Assembly (NCBI GenBank): GCA_049608925.1
Contig: JBMYXZ010000003.1
Coordinates: forward strand, 1 to 42,358
Origin: JBMYXZ01 sp049608925
Lineage (GTDB): Bacteria > Pseudomonadota > Alphaproteobacteria > JAGOMX01
DNA: 42,358 nt
Direction: 5' to 3'
Shown: positions 16,700 to 24,429 of the stretch, piece by piece
Layout: each line of letters begins with the position of its first letter
Numbering within the stretch: the first letter of the stretch is position 1
Made by a program: the position numbers and the translations under genes
The notes under the pieces: model-generated
What the model was told of the DNA's origin: nothing
What the model saw: the letters and a program-made list of their open reading frames with translations, nothing else
Databases searched by the model: none

Positions 16700-16838
16700 T
16701 GAATCCTTAAATCTAGATTACGTACTTAAATCTCGCCTAGATTAACATAGTTTCCCGGGGAAAGCAGCATGGATCTTGATTCTTTGTGGGGGTATGATAT
16801 ATTTAGTCTCTTGTTTAGTGGTTAACTTGAGGGCACCA

Positions 16839-17318
16839 ATGGTTACAGAGAAAATACCAATTACAAATACAGGGTTTGAAAAACTTGAAGCAGAACTGCG
16901 TCAATTGAAGACAGTGGAACGCCCTAATGTTATACAAGCAATTGCCGAAGCACGTGCGCACGGCGACTTATCAGAGAACGCTGAGTACCACGCCGCTCGT
17001 GAGCGTCAAGGCTTTATAGAAGGTCGCATTGCCGAGCTTGAGAACAAAATCCCGCGCATGGATGTTTATAATCCTGTCGAGATGTCAGGTGAAAAAGCCG
17101 TCTTTGGTGCCACGATCACTGTATACGAGGAAGAAAGCGACAGCGAAAAAACCTATCAAATCGTCGGTGCTGATGAATCAGATATCGAAAGCGGCAAGCT
17201 TTCTATTTCTTCACCCATGGCCCGCGCCCTAATTGGCAAAGAAACCGGTGATGAAGCGGAAGTAAAAACCCCAAATGGCCCTCGCCACTATGAAGTCGTC
17301 AGCATTGAATTCAAATGA
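16839..17318 (+). CDS. greA: Transcription elongation factor GreA
   Basis: Rescues stalled RNA polymerase by stimulating cleavage of backtracked transcripts. The 159-residue product has the N-terminal coiled coil with ITNTGFEKLEAELRQLK, the acidic tip AHGDLSENAEYHAARERQ (the two acidic residues D and E of GDLSENAEY), and a C-terminal FKBP-like domain ending in GPRHYEVVSIEFK. I use ATG 16839, with GAGGG 6 bp upstream, instead of the in-frame ATG at 16776, whose extra residues are hydrophobic and not GreA-like. The next gene begins inside its last 44 bases. Confidence 0.95.
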   Translation: MVTEKIPITNTGFEKLEAELRQLKTVERPNVIQAIAEARAHGDLSENAEYHAARERQGFIEGRIAELENKIPRMDVYNPVEMSGEKAVFGATITVYEEESDSEKTYQIVGADESDIESGKLSISSPMARALIGKETGDEAEVKTPNGPRHYEVVSIEFK

Positions 17319-18267
17319 TTGCTGGGCAGTATACGACAAAGGCAAGGTCGGAACCGGCAACCAATGCCGTGGCCTTGCTAAGATTTTGGGATATGACCCC
17401 AAAGTTATCGAAATATCTACTGTTGCTCCTTGGCGCTATCTACCACCACAGCTGTGGTTTCAAGCTTTAAAAGGGGTGGTAGATGAAAATGGCCATACCC
17501 TTAAAGCCCCCTGGCCCAAGATGATTATTGCAGCTGGCCGCGCCAGCGTTGCCCCAACTGCTGCGATTCGCAAACTAACGGGTGGCAGCACCAAAGTTAT
17601 CCAACTTCAAGACCCAAAGATTAACCCAAATCACTTTGACGCCGTCGTTGCCCCAGCACATGACCTGACTAGCGGTGATAATGTAATCGTTACCAAAGGG
17701 GCTTTGCATCACCTAAGCAGAGCACATCTTGATGAAGCTGCACAGCACTGGCAAGCCATTGTTGGCGGCAATAGGCCATATGTCAGTCTGATAATTGGCG
17801 GCACCAGCAAAAGACACCGGCTGAATCCTGATATCATCCAGCAAATGGCAGATGAAATACTGCCTGCTGTAGAAGCCATCGGCGGCAGCCTGCTGATTGC
17901 GGTATCCCGTCGCACAGAATCTCATAACCGCGAAGCCATTCAATCCTGTTTTTCCGACAAGGCAGCTTATATTTGGACTGGCGAGGGGGAAAACCCCTAC
18001 ATGGGCCTGTTGGGCTTGGCTGATTATCTAATAGTCACGTCAGATTCTGTCTCTATGACGTCAGAGGCGTGCTTTACCGGCAAGCCGGTATATTCCTATC
18101 ACCTGCCTGGCGGCGGCAAGGTTTTCAAGCGCTTTCATACTTTGTTTGAAAAGGAAGGGTACACCAGACCTTTTCAAGGAAAGCTGGAGACTTGGCACTA
18201 CGAACCGCTCGATGAATTCGGCATGACAACCCAAAAACTAAAGAAAATCCTCACTAATTGTAAATAG
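17275..18267 (+). CDS. ELM1-family protein (DUF1022), GT-B-like
   Basis: A 330-residue member of the mitochondrial-fission ELM1 family, frequent in alphaproteobacteria. The N-terminal part DKGKVGTGNQCRGLAKILG and the segment MIIAAGRASVAPTAAIRKL are family hallmarks. The C-terminal half has VSLIIGGTSKRHRL and YLIVTSDSVSMTSEACFTGKPVY, which resemble the sugar-nucleotide-binding half of GT-B glycosyltransferases. The bacterial function is not settled; envelope-sugar transfer is a plausible reading. It starts within greA (44-bp overlap from 17275). ATG 17290 is an alternative start and neither has a strong ribosome site. Confidence 0.85.
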   Translation: MALATMKSSALNSNDCWAVYDKGKVGTGNQCRGLAKILGYDPKVIEISTVAPWRYLPPQLWFQALKGVVDENGHTLKAPWPKMIIAAGRASVAPTAAIRKLTGGSTKVIQLQDPKINPNHFDAVVAPAHDLTSGDNVIVTKGALHHLSRAHLDEAAQHWQAIVGGNRPYVSLIIGGTSKRHRLNPDIIQQMADEILPAVEAIGGSLLIAVSRRTESHNREAIQSCFSDKAAYIWTGEGENPYMGLLGLADYLIVTSDSVSMTSEACFTGKPVYSYHLPGGGKVFKRFHTLFEKEGYTRPFQGKLETWHYEPLDEFGMTTQKLKKILTNCK

Positions 18268-18272
18268 TTTCT

Positions 18273-18288
18273 TAAATACTAGTATTTA
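18273..18288. promoter_or_regulatory. 16-bp perfect palindrome upstream of the histidine kinase
   Basis: TAAATACTAGTATTTA is a perfect 16-bp palindrome about 36 bp before the kinase start and just after the ELM1-family stop. It could be an operator for the kinase-regulator pair. As an RNA hairpin it would be weak (AT-rich, no loop, no T-run), so I do not call it a terminator. The evidence is position and symmetry only. Confidence 0.35.
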
Positions 18289-18323
18289 GTATCATTATAT
18301 GGAAACTTTGAAGGGTATCTTCT

Positions 18324-19199
18324 ATGTCATCAGCAGGGGATTTAGTGCAGACTCTGTCAACGAGCATGGGTGTCGTTGTCAATACCCCAAAAGTTGGCAA
18401 TCAAGACTTTGGCATAACAGTTGATACCCATGAGTTTGAATTCAAACACGATTTAGGCGAACTGTGCCTGATAATTCCGCGTCAATCGGAAAATAATCCG
18501 CAACAAGAATCATTTGATATGTTTTCTAAGCTGGTGCGAAAAATCACCCACGACATCAAAGGCCATCAAAGGCGCATCCTGTTATATACCGAGCTGCTAA
18601 ACCAAGGATCGGACCAACCTGACCCAGATGATTTAAAAGATACCATGGAAATCGTCACCAAGAATGCGTCCGAGACCAGCGAATTAATCACCAGCGTCAG
18701 TGATTACATAAAGCTTTTTGGTGAGCCTAAGTCGACTGAATCCATTGATATGCAAAATTTGTTTGATGAAATTCTTGATGATCTAGACGCCCATATCCAA
18801 AAGACCAAGGCCATTATTGAGTTCGGAGATTACCCTGGATCAATAGTTGGCGTGTACTCTGAAACCCGAGCACTGTTCATACAATTGCTGCGCAATGCCA
18901 TACTGCACAATGAAATCGACCCAAAAATTTTCATAAGCGGTGAAGTACAGAAAACGGGTTTTGAATTCACGATTACTGACGATGGCCCCGGAATTCCTGC
19001 AAATAATTACCAAAGAATTTTTGATCCGCTTGTCTCGACTTCTGACGTGAAGGACACATTGGGATTAGGACTTGCTTTAGTGAAGAAAATAATCGAACGC
19101 GCCAATGGCAAGCTTTGGATTGCCTCTGAAGAAGGCACTGGAACACAAATAAAAATATATTTACCATTTACCAGCATAGGAGAAGAAGATGGTAGCTAA
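18324..19199 (+). CDS. Histidine kinase without obvious sensor domain
   Basis: A 291-residue soluble kinase. The dimerisation and phosphoacceptor helix has KITHDIKGHQRRI (H76). The ATPase domain follows with N-box QLLRNAILHNE (N191), G1 DDGPGIP (220-226) and G2 TLGLGLALVKK (245-255). The H-box and the length resemble the kinase modules of bacteriophytochrome-type proteins, but only about 65 residues precede it and no PAS, GAF or membrane segment is visible, so the signal must come from a partner or from those N-terminal residues. GAAGGG precedes the ATG. The 3' end overlaps the response regulator by 11 bp. Confidence 0.9.
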   Translation: MSSAGDLVQTLSTSMGVVVNTPKVGNQDFGITVDTHEFEFKHDLGELCLIIPRQSENNPQQESFDMFSKLVRKITHDIKGHQRRILLYTELLNQGSDQPDPDDLKDTMEIVTKNASETSELITSVSDYIKLFGEPKSTESIDMQNLFDEILDDLDAHIQKTKAIIEFGDYPGSIVGVYSETRALFIQLLRNAILHNEIDPKIFISGEVQKTGFEFTITDDGPGIPANNYQRIFDPLVSTSDVKDTLGLGLALVKKIIERANGKLWIASEEGTGTQIKIYLPFTSIGEEDGS

Positions 19200-19608
19200 G
19201 CACACAATTGTCCTGACAGAGGATTCTCAAGAGGATGCGATGGTCATCCAAGAAATATTCAAGCGCTCTGAGCTACCATTTGATTTGGTGCACATTAATG
19301 ACGGCGAATCTCTTATGGATTTTGTCACCAGCCGCGATGCCTACTTTAACGAGGACGGCACCCCAAAATATTTGATCCTTTTAGACCTGATGATGCCAAA
19401 GAAGGACGGCATCGAATGCCTAGAAGAAATCCGCAGCAACGACAATAAAGATATACGCAACCTGCCAATTGTGATCTTCAGCGGCAGCGAATGCGATGAA
19501 CACTTTGAAAAGACTATGGCTCTTGGTGCCAATAGCTTTATACCCAAGCCACGTAACGTCAAAGAAGTCAAAGAGATGTTTGCGGGACTTGCTGACCAGC
19601 TGGATTAG
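19189..19608 (+). CDS. Single-domain response regulator, Rcp1-like
   Basis: A 139-residue CheY-fold receiver with no output domain. The acidic pocket is E11-D12, the phosphorylated aspartate D66 lies in LILLDLMMPKKDG, the conserved Ser is in IVIFSGS, and K120 is in FIPKP. The long insert FVTSRDAYFNEDGTPKY before the D66 strand is typical of Rcp1-type regulators that pair with phytochrome-like kinases. It overlaps the kinase gene, so they form a cognate pair. With no DNA-binding domain it probably acts by protein contact or phosphorelay. Its last 41 bp overlap the convergent secreted-protein gene. Confidence 0.92.
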   Translation: MVAKHTIVLTEDSQEDAMVIQEIFKRSELPFDLVHINDGESLMDFVTSRDAYFNEDGTPKYLILLDLMMPKKDGIECLEEIRSNDNKDIRNLPIVIFSGSECDEHFEKTMALGANSFIPKPRNVKEVKEMFAGLADQLD

Positions 19609-20506
19609 GCGTGCTATCAGAGGGAGAGGCTGTCTTGAAGGTGTACCGCTTGTAATAAGGCCCCGCCTTAAACACTGCGTTCTGCCCTTCACTAACTACT
19701 GATATTCCATACTGCTGCAGCAGGCTAAGCACTGCTTTCTTATTGTCTATCCTCTTTGTATCAATGGCTACTCCCACAATTTCAGAAACAACCTCGAAGA
19801 AATCTGAAAGATAATCAGATCTAAATACGGAATCATTCTGGCACAGAGTGTCCGAAAACGTGCAAAAAGGGTCCTCCATCTCAAGATCAAACTGCAAATC
19901 ACCCGTATTTCTAGAGCTGTATACTTCATTCAGTGCTTTAACATACAGCCCTGCTTTAAATTTCAACAATTTCTCGTAAAACGCCTGATGGTCATCTTGA
20001 AAAGTAATTTCACTGCTGCCATTGTCTGATTTTAGAATTTTCTTTGTAAATGACTTGCCCCCGACTAATTGAAAGCCACTGCAATCTTCTTTGAATTTTG
20101 TGATGGATTTTGCTGTCTGGTGAATTTGAGAATACCAGCCTAGCATGTTACTTTTGGGCAAGATGCATGGCGTCGGATATACCTTTTTATTTCTGGTGCC
20201 TCCAGATACAACTGGAGCCCAACTCTTTAGAATCTGACGCCTCCCACTACTATTCGCAAACACAAGAGAGATCATTTCCAGCATGGGCTCTGTCATGCAG
20301 TATTGCATATTGTCTGCCCATAGTGTCTTTTTCTCCTCGTCATAAGATAGTCTTAAAGTTCGTGATTGCCCCTGGCAGGGGTTATCGGACTCATCCTTTA
20401 CAATCACATTAAAGTGTATTTCCAGGAGATCGTTTTGTTCTTCACTTGCAGGCGCCTCACTTGCATACATCGTCCAGCAGATAAAAATCAGAATAATCCT
20501 AGTCAT
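19568..20506 (-). CDS. Secreted protein of unknown function (312 aa)
   Basis: Residues 1-20 are a signal peptide (MTRIILIFICWTMYASEAPA), so the product is exported. The mature part has several Cys (in NPCQGQS, QYCMTE, TPCILP, EDCSGF, DPFCTFSDTLC), consistent with disulfides in the envelope. No known domain is recognised. Its ATG overlaps the photolyase stop by 8 bp (ATGACTAG), so it is translated with the photolyase and SDR, although an exported protein is an odd partner for DNA repair. The 3' end runs 41 bp into the response-regulator gene on the other strand. Confidence 0.75.
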   Translation of the reverse strand: MTRIILIFICWTMYASEAPASEEQNDLLEIHFNVIVKDESDNPCQGQSRTLRLSYDEEKKTLWADNMQYCMTEPMLEMISLVFANSSGRRQILKSWAPVVSGGTRNKKVYPTPCILPKSNMLGWYSQIHQTAKSITKFKEDCSGFQLVGGKSFTKKILKSDNGSSEITFQDDHQAFYEKLLKFKAGLYVKALNEVYSSRNTGDLQFDLEMEDPFCTFSDTLCQNDSVFRSDYLSDFFEVVSEIVGVAIDTKRIDNKKAVLSLLQQYGISVVSEGQNAVFKAGPYYKRYTFKTASPSDSTPNPAGQQVPQTSL

Positions 20507-22037
20507 TGCACACCCCCAGTTCCTGAAGTATTTTCTTACTATCTTGTCGAATGGACTCTACCTTTTCCGAGCTCATTTTTTCAAGAGACGAATAGATTAA
20601 CCGCATGCGGTGATTATCTTTCAAATCTTGATGATTTTCTATCAAAAAGTTCCAGTATAAATAGTTAAACGGGCAGGCCTCTGGGCCATTTTTTTTCGAG
20701 ACTTTGTAACTGCAACCCTCGCAATAATTAGACATTTTATTGATGTACGCCCCACTAGCAGCGTATGGCTTACTGGCCAGATACCCCCCATCTGCATACA
20801 AGATCATGCCGGTCACATTTGGCATTTCCACCCATTGATATGCGTCAGCATAGACAATTAAGTACCATTCATTCACTTCTGCTGGATCAATTCCAGCAAG
20901 CAGGCAAAAGTTTCCAATCACCATCAATCGCTGAATATGATGGGCATAAGCATTTTCTTTGGTCTCTTTAATGCACTGTTTCATACAGTTCATTTTTGTC
21001 TCTGCAGACCAAAAGAACTCTGGCAAGCGCCCCTTTGCCGCCAAAAAATTTTCTTGTTCATATTCTGGCATCTTCAGCCAGTATATCCCGCGAACATATT
21101 CTCGCCAGCCAAGAATTTGCCGGATAAAGCCTTCAACAGCATTAAGCGGGGCATCCCCACTTTGATGGGCCAACTCGGCAGCCCGGATACATTCCTGTGC
21201 GGTTAACAAGCCAGCATTTATATAAAAGCTAAGATGAGAATGATACATCCAAGGCTGTCCTTGAAGCATGGCATCTTGATAGTCGCCAAATTTTTCCAGG
21301 CGTCTTTCAATAAACTGCTCCAACGCAGTTAAAGCCTGTGCACGCGTCACCGCAAAATGAAAAGGCTCTAAATCACCAAAGTGATCGGGAAAAGCCCGAC
21401 CAACAATTGCCATCACTTCTTCCGTAATAGCATCTGGCTTAGCAACATATGTATCTGGAATCGACAACCCCTGCTTCGGAGGCTTACGATTTTCCGCATC
21501 ATAGTTCCACTTGCCCCCTTCGGGATCACCACCTTGCATTAAGATGCCGTGTTTTTTGCGCATCTCGCGATAGAAGAACTCCATCCGCAAGGCTTTGCGC
21601 CCCTTGGCCCATTTTTTGAACTCAGCCGGCGCGCACATAAAGCGGTTGTCTTCTTGTATTTCAAGAGGTATATCCAGCTTGCTTTCCAGGTTTTGTAGAA
21701 TTTGCAAGACCCGATATTCCCCTGGGAAGGTTACAACGACACGCTCGGATTTAAGGGAAGCTACCGCACGTTCGATTTCCGATGACAGGCTATGGGTATT
21801 GTCACCATCATCGAAAGAAACGTAGCGGACATTATAGCCATCCGCTTCCAGTTGCTTGCAAAAGTGACGCATTGCAGACCACAAAAAGACTATTTTCTTC
21901 TTGTGATGCTTTACATACGTTGCATCCTCACGCGTTTCACACAGCAATATTGTGTCTGAATCCTTATTGCAGTCTTCGAAGATCTCTAAAGACTCGCATA
22001 ACTGGTCCCACAGGATGACACGCAGCACCCCTGCCAT
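20499..22037 (-). CDS. Iron-sulfur photolyase/cryptochrome, PhrB-like
   Basis: A 512-residue protein of the deoxyribodipyrimidine photolyase-related family (FeS-BCP group). Agrobacterium PhrB, of similar size, repairs (6-4) photoproducts with FAD and holds a 4Fe-4S cluster on C350, C438, C441 and C454. Here C351, C439, C442 and C455 fall at the same places, in MNCMKQC and NYCEGCSYKVSKKNGPEACPF. The N-terminal part is the Rossmann antenna domain; the C-terminal part is the helical FAD domain, with ILGWREYVRGIYW and MPNVTGMILYADGGYLASKPY. Light-driven (6-4) repair is the likely role. It overlaps SDR by 1 bp upstream and the secreted-protein gene by 8 bp downstream. Confidence 0.93.
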   Translation of the reverse strand: MAGVLRVILWDQLCESLEIFEDCNKDSDTILLCETREDATYVKHHKKKIVFLWSAMRHFCKQLEADGYNVRYVSFDDGDNTHSLSSEIERAVASLKSERVVVTFPGEYRVLQILQNLESKLDIPLEIQEDNRFMCAPAEFKKWAKGRKALRMEFFYREMRKKHGILMQGGDPEGGKWNYDAENRKPPKQGLSIPDTYVAKPDAITEEVMAIVGRAFPDHFGDLEPFHFAVTRAQALTALEQFIERRLEKFGDYQDAMLQGQPWMYHSHLSFYINAGLLTAQECIRAAELAHQSGDAPLNAVEGFIRQILGWREYVRGIYWLKMPEYEQENFLAAKGRLPEFFWSAETKMNCMKQCIKETKENAYAHHIQRLMVIGNFCLLAGIDPAEVNEWYLIVYADAYQWVEMPNVTGMILYADGGYLASKPYAASGAYINKMSNYCEGCSYKVSKKNGPEACPFNYLYWNFLIENHQDLKDNHRMRLIYSSLEKMSSEKVESIRQDSKKILQELGVCND

Positions 22038-22744
22038 TAATCTAGCGAGCTCCTGCCACCATCAAGACCCATTACTTGTCCGGTGATCCAGGCACTTTGA
22101 TCGCTTAGCAAGAAAGCGGCAAGGCTGGCAGCATCGCTGGCTTCACCCAATCTCCCTAGCGGATGCGCCTTACCCAACGCGCCTTTTACCGCAGGATTAC
22201 CGACAATAGGCTGCGACATTTTGGTATCCATTAAGCTGGGGGCAATGCAATTTACGCGAACCGCAGGTGACAGTTCTTTTGCCAATGCAACCGTTAGTCC
22301 TTCAACACCTGCTTTACATGCACTGATCACAGCGTGTTTCGCAAACCCTTTGCGCGCCGCCACGGAAGAAAACAGCACCACCGAACCATGGCCTTCTTTC
22401 AGTTTTGCAAGCCCAGCTTGCACTGCAAAAAACGCCCCGGTTGTATTCACCGCCAAGTGGTGATTGAAATCTTGCTCGGTGATGGATGCTACATCCTTCA
22501 GAATGATTGTACCAGGACAATACACCAATCCTTTCAACGGCCCTGGGCAAGCTGCAATTGCCTGCTGAAGCTGAGCAGTATTGGTGACATCTGCCGCCGC
22601 TGTTGAAACCAAGGGAGTGTCCGGTAGGGATGAGACATCTTTTGCAATTAAGTGCAGGGACTCTCCTGCCTGCAATAAGGATGTTGTCAGCTGTGCAGCG
22701 ACCGAACTGCTTGCGCCGATAATGCAGATTTTGCCAGTGCTCAT
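22037..22744 (-). CDS. Short-chain dehydrogenase/reductase-like protein lacking the catalytic Tyr
   Basis: A 235-residue Rossmann protein of SDR length. The C-terminal landmarks are clear: RVNCIAPSLMDTKM, HPLGRLGEASDAASLAAFLLSD, and WITGQVMGLDGG. The N-terminal glycine motif is altered to GASSSVA. The active-site Y-x3-K reads ISACK, so Ile140 replaces the tyrosine while K144 and the Ser pair at 126-127 remain. I recall an SDR subfamily with a similar NHEAIAAAK-type segment, so this is probably a property of the subfamily and not a mutation; the enzyme may be non-classical. AAGGAGA precedes the ATG. It heads the photolyase operon and overlaps it by 1 bp (TAATG). Confidence 0.88.
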   Translation of the reverse strand: MSTGKICIIGASSSVAAQLTTSLLQAGESLHLIAKDVSSLPDTPLVSTAAADVTNTAQLQQAIAACPGPLKGLVYCPGTIILKDVASITEQDFNHHLAVNTTGAFFAVQAGLAKLKEGHGSVVLFSSVAARKGFAKHAVISACKAGVEGLTVALAKELSPAVRVNCIAPSLMDTKMSQPIVGNPAVKGALGKAHPLGRLGEASDAASLAAFLLSDQSAWITGQVMGLDGGRSSLD

Positions 22745-22969
22745 ATGCTCTCCTTTTTACATATGATACCACTAAAGGGGGGGCTTATTCTAGGACCACT
22801 AGGCTTATACCACTTGCAATGGTGACGCCATCATTACGGTAAGAATGTTTACGATCACCTGGAAATGCCACATAAGTGTCCGGAATAATTTTATGATAAA
22901 TGGAAAGCCCTGCTGTTTCAAGGCTCTCTCCACTCATCATCCCGCACTCCGACTTTCCGCGGCTTGACC

Positions 22970-23319
22970 CATAAGTGTCCGGAATAATTTTGAATGATGT
23001 GGTGGAATTGCTTATCCACAAAAGGTTTAGAGAGATTTTGCCCTGCATAAACACGAAATTAAGTTGGGAAAATCTGGGCCAAATAGAATATTCAAATACC
23101 ATTCCCCCACACTCCGACGCTCCGGGCTTTATGCCCGGAGTCCACCAACCCCCGAGATTCGGAAAATCGAGAATACGCCTTAGTTTTCTGCAGCTGAGTA
23201 TGCCTTAGAGTGGACTCCGTGAACAAGTCACGGAGCGTCGGAGTATGGGGTAAAGGGCTCAGAAAGCCTTAAAACAGCAAGCTCTTCCATCCAGCATTAA
23301 ATTATCCCGGACACTTATG
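22970..23319. mobile_element. 350-bp MITE-like element with 19-bp terminal inverted repeats
   Basis: The left end CATAAGTGTCCGGAATAAT (22970-22988) is matched by the right end, whose reverse complement is CATAAGTGTCCGGGATAAT (23301-23319), with one mismatch in 19. GGCTTGACC stands immediately outside both ends (22961-22969 and 23320-23328), a 9-bp target duplication. Removing the element and one copy restores a perfect palindrome. No transposase is encoded, so it would be a non-autonomous element mobilised from elsewhere. Its centre holds two REP-like hairpins. The transposase family is not known from sequence alone. Confidence 0.7.
23105..23250. repeat. Pair of inverted REP-like hairpins (BIME-like) inside the MITE
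   Basis: The 20-mer at 23105-23124 (CCCCACACTCCGACGCTCCG) is the reverse complement of 23231-23250 with one mismatch, and GGAGTCCA (23137-23144) mirrors TGGACTCC (23211-23218). Each half has its own small hairpin (CCGGGC-TTTAT-GCCCGG at 23122-23138; GTGA-ACAAG-TCAC at 23219-23231). The two halves thus form two mirror-image palindromic units around 66 bp of spacer, the layout of a bacterial interspersed mosaic element. No gene is seen in it; the short ORFs across it are accidental. Confidence 0.65.
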
Positions 23320-23775
23320 GGCTTGACCGCGGAATCCATTTTATTTTTTTATTTTAATGATTTAATGGGTAATCTGTTCGCCTTAAAAGTGCAGCTGGTG
23401 TGCATTGAAACGGACGATAGCAGTTTTTATGATCTTTACTATCCAGGACATTCCTGGGCTGATACCGAAGGGCTTTGGCGCCCGCAAGGGCTTGGGCTTC
23501 CAGGCCCTGAAACCGGGGCCTCAGCTTTCAGAACACCCAAAATGGTGCGGGCAATATCTAGACTGAATGACCAGGAAAGAAATCACGAAACGCGTTGGAC
23601 TCTCTTTGATAATCTGTATTTCATGCCCGATAAAAACCCCAGAGCCATGCCCATTGTGGCCTCAACTCTTGGGAAGGACGGCAAGGTCAGCCCTAGTAAA
23701 ATTGATTACAAATCAGCCATAGATATTATTGGTCTGTGGCATGCTCAAGTGCTGCCTGGATATAGAAACAATTGA
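23317..23775 (+). CDS. Orphan ORF, possible gene remnant
   Basis: A 152-codon frame whose first ATG lies in the terminal repeat of the MITE, so its annotated start is doubtful; there is no ribosome site. From about residue 30 the composition looks protein-like (TDDSSFYDLYYPGHSWADTE, then WRPQGLGLPGP, NDQERNHETRWTLFDNLYF). I do not recognise a family. The frame ends just past the point where an ABC-F gene remnant begins in another frame, so this may be a foreign or truncated segment joined to that remnant. No function is assigned. Confidence 0.3.
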   Translation: MGLTAESILFFYFNDLMGNLFALKVQLVCIETDDSSFYDLYYPGHSWADTEGLWRPQGLGLPGPETGASAFRTPKMVRAISRLNDQERNHETRWTLFDNLYFMPDKNPRAMPIVASTLGKDGKVSPSKIDYKSAIDIIGLWHAQVLPGYRNN

Positions 23776-23896
23776 CCATGTCATTCAAGTCATGAGAAAC
23801 TACCTCGGTGCTATGATCGTGATTTCACATGATACTGACTATATTAAAGAAGTTGGTGGTTTCACTGAAGTCTGTGTGGAGCAATTTAAGAGCTAG
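23756..23896 (+). pseudogene. C-terminal remnant of an ABC-F type ATPase
   Basis: This frame reads LDIETIDHVIQVMRNYLGAM, then IVISHDTDYIKEVGGFTEV and a stop at 23894-23896. LDIETID is the D-loop region that follows Walker B in ABC-F proteins (normally after EPTNH), and IVISHD is the H-loop. Walker A, the signature and Walker B are all missing, and upstream codons do not match, so only about 46 residues of the second ATPase domain remain. The break lies inside the orphan ORF above. It marks a past rearrangement in this patch. Confidence 0.6.
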
Positions 23897-23919
23897 ATGA
23901 ACAAGAAAGGAGGTCAATC

Positions 23920-24429
23920 ATGTTTTCGTGTCCCGGCTGCAAGGCCCTATTCTCTTCAGATACCCCATGTGATCATCCTTATATTGGTGCATCGCAGGCA
24001 TGTTGGGAGACGTATCAAAAAGTTCTGGAGAAGGAATACAGTAATCCTGACTACTTTAAAGTCCACCGCATAACTGTGGACGCATATGCAGCTTCACATA
24101 TTGGTGATCAATCGGATAGGCGAGCACGACAATCTGCGAACCTTCACTTGATTGCTCTCTACCTTTATTTCGAAAGAGAGTGTTTAGTCAAAGAGATCAA
24201 GGGTTTCTTGTCACGCGCCACAACTCCCAAGAGAAATTGGCCTGAGGTCCAACACATTAAATCTCCTAGCTGGTTAACGGTAGGGGACGTTGTGACTGCT
24301 GAGAGTGCTCAAGTTCACGAACAAAAAGTGTTGGCATGGGGAAAGAGTGTTTTAGAGGGTTATCATAACATTTATAACGACTTACAGAGGCTGTATGAGT
24401 CTATTTTATCCGGCCATAAAACTGTGTGA
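23920..24429 (+). CDS. DUF5946 family protein
   Basis: A 169-residue protein with an excellent ribosome site (AAAGGAGGT) before the ATG. The N-terminus CPGCKALF with DHPYIGASQACWETYQKVL, then EKEYSNPDYFKVHRITVDAY, and the helical segment RARQSANLHLIALYLYFERE match the DUF5946 pattern as I remember it. CPGC and the following Cys and His could bind metal. The biochemical role of the family is not known. It stands in an accessory patch between repeat elements and a phosphotransferase-like gene, 118 bp before the latter. Confidence 0.75.
   Translation: MFSCPGCKALFSSDTPCDHPYIGASQACWETYQKVLEKEYSNPDYFKVHRITVDAYAASHIGDQSDRRARQSANLHLIALYLYFERECLVKEIKGFLSRATTPKRNWPEVQHIKSPSWLTVGDVVTAESAQVHEQKVLAWGKSVLEGYHNIYNDLQRLYESILSGHKTV

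Larger units (their letters stand above)
22871..23345 (+). repeat. Older TIR/REP-type element end, split by an insertion
   Basis: It starts with CATAAGTGTCCGGAATAAT at 22871. The following 75 bp (GGAAAGCCCTGCTGTTTCAAGG and onward) align well with the inverted right end of the 350-bp element nested inside it. It leads to CACTCCGAC and a hairpin whose two halves are now apart: TTCCGCGG-CTTGACC ends at 22969, and CCGCGGAATCCA resumes from 23327 after the insertion. Rejoined, the site has perfect 8-bp arms TTCCGCGG / CCGCGGAA around CTTGA, a REP-like palindrome. No second terminal repeat is seen downstream, so only one end survives; the right limit is approximate. Confidence 0.6.

Noticed and set aside
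16776..16838. Longer GreA start
   Set aside because: The additional 21 residues are hydrophobic and not found in GreA; ATG 16839 has a Shine-Dalgarno and gives the normal length.
22037..22744. Frameshift as the reason for the missing SDR tyrosine
   Set aside because: The alignment to SDR landmarks stays in register on both sides of ISACK, so it is a substitution.
22785..23102. 105-codon minus-strand ORF reading KIIPDTY twice
   Set aside because: It reads across two terminal repeats of the mobile elements; the repeated heptapeptide is simply the repeat DNA in translation.
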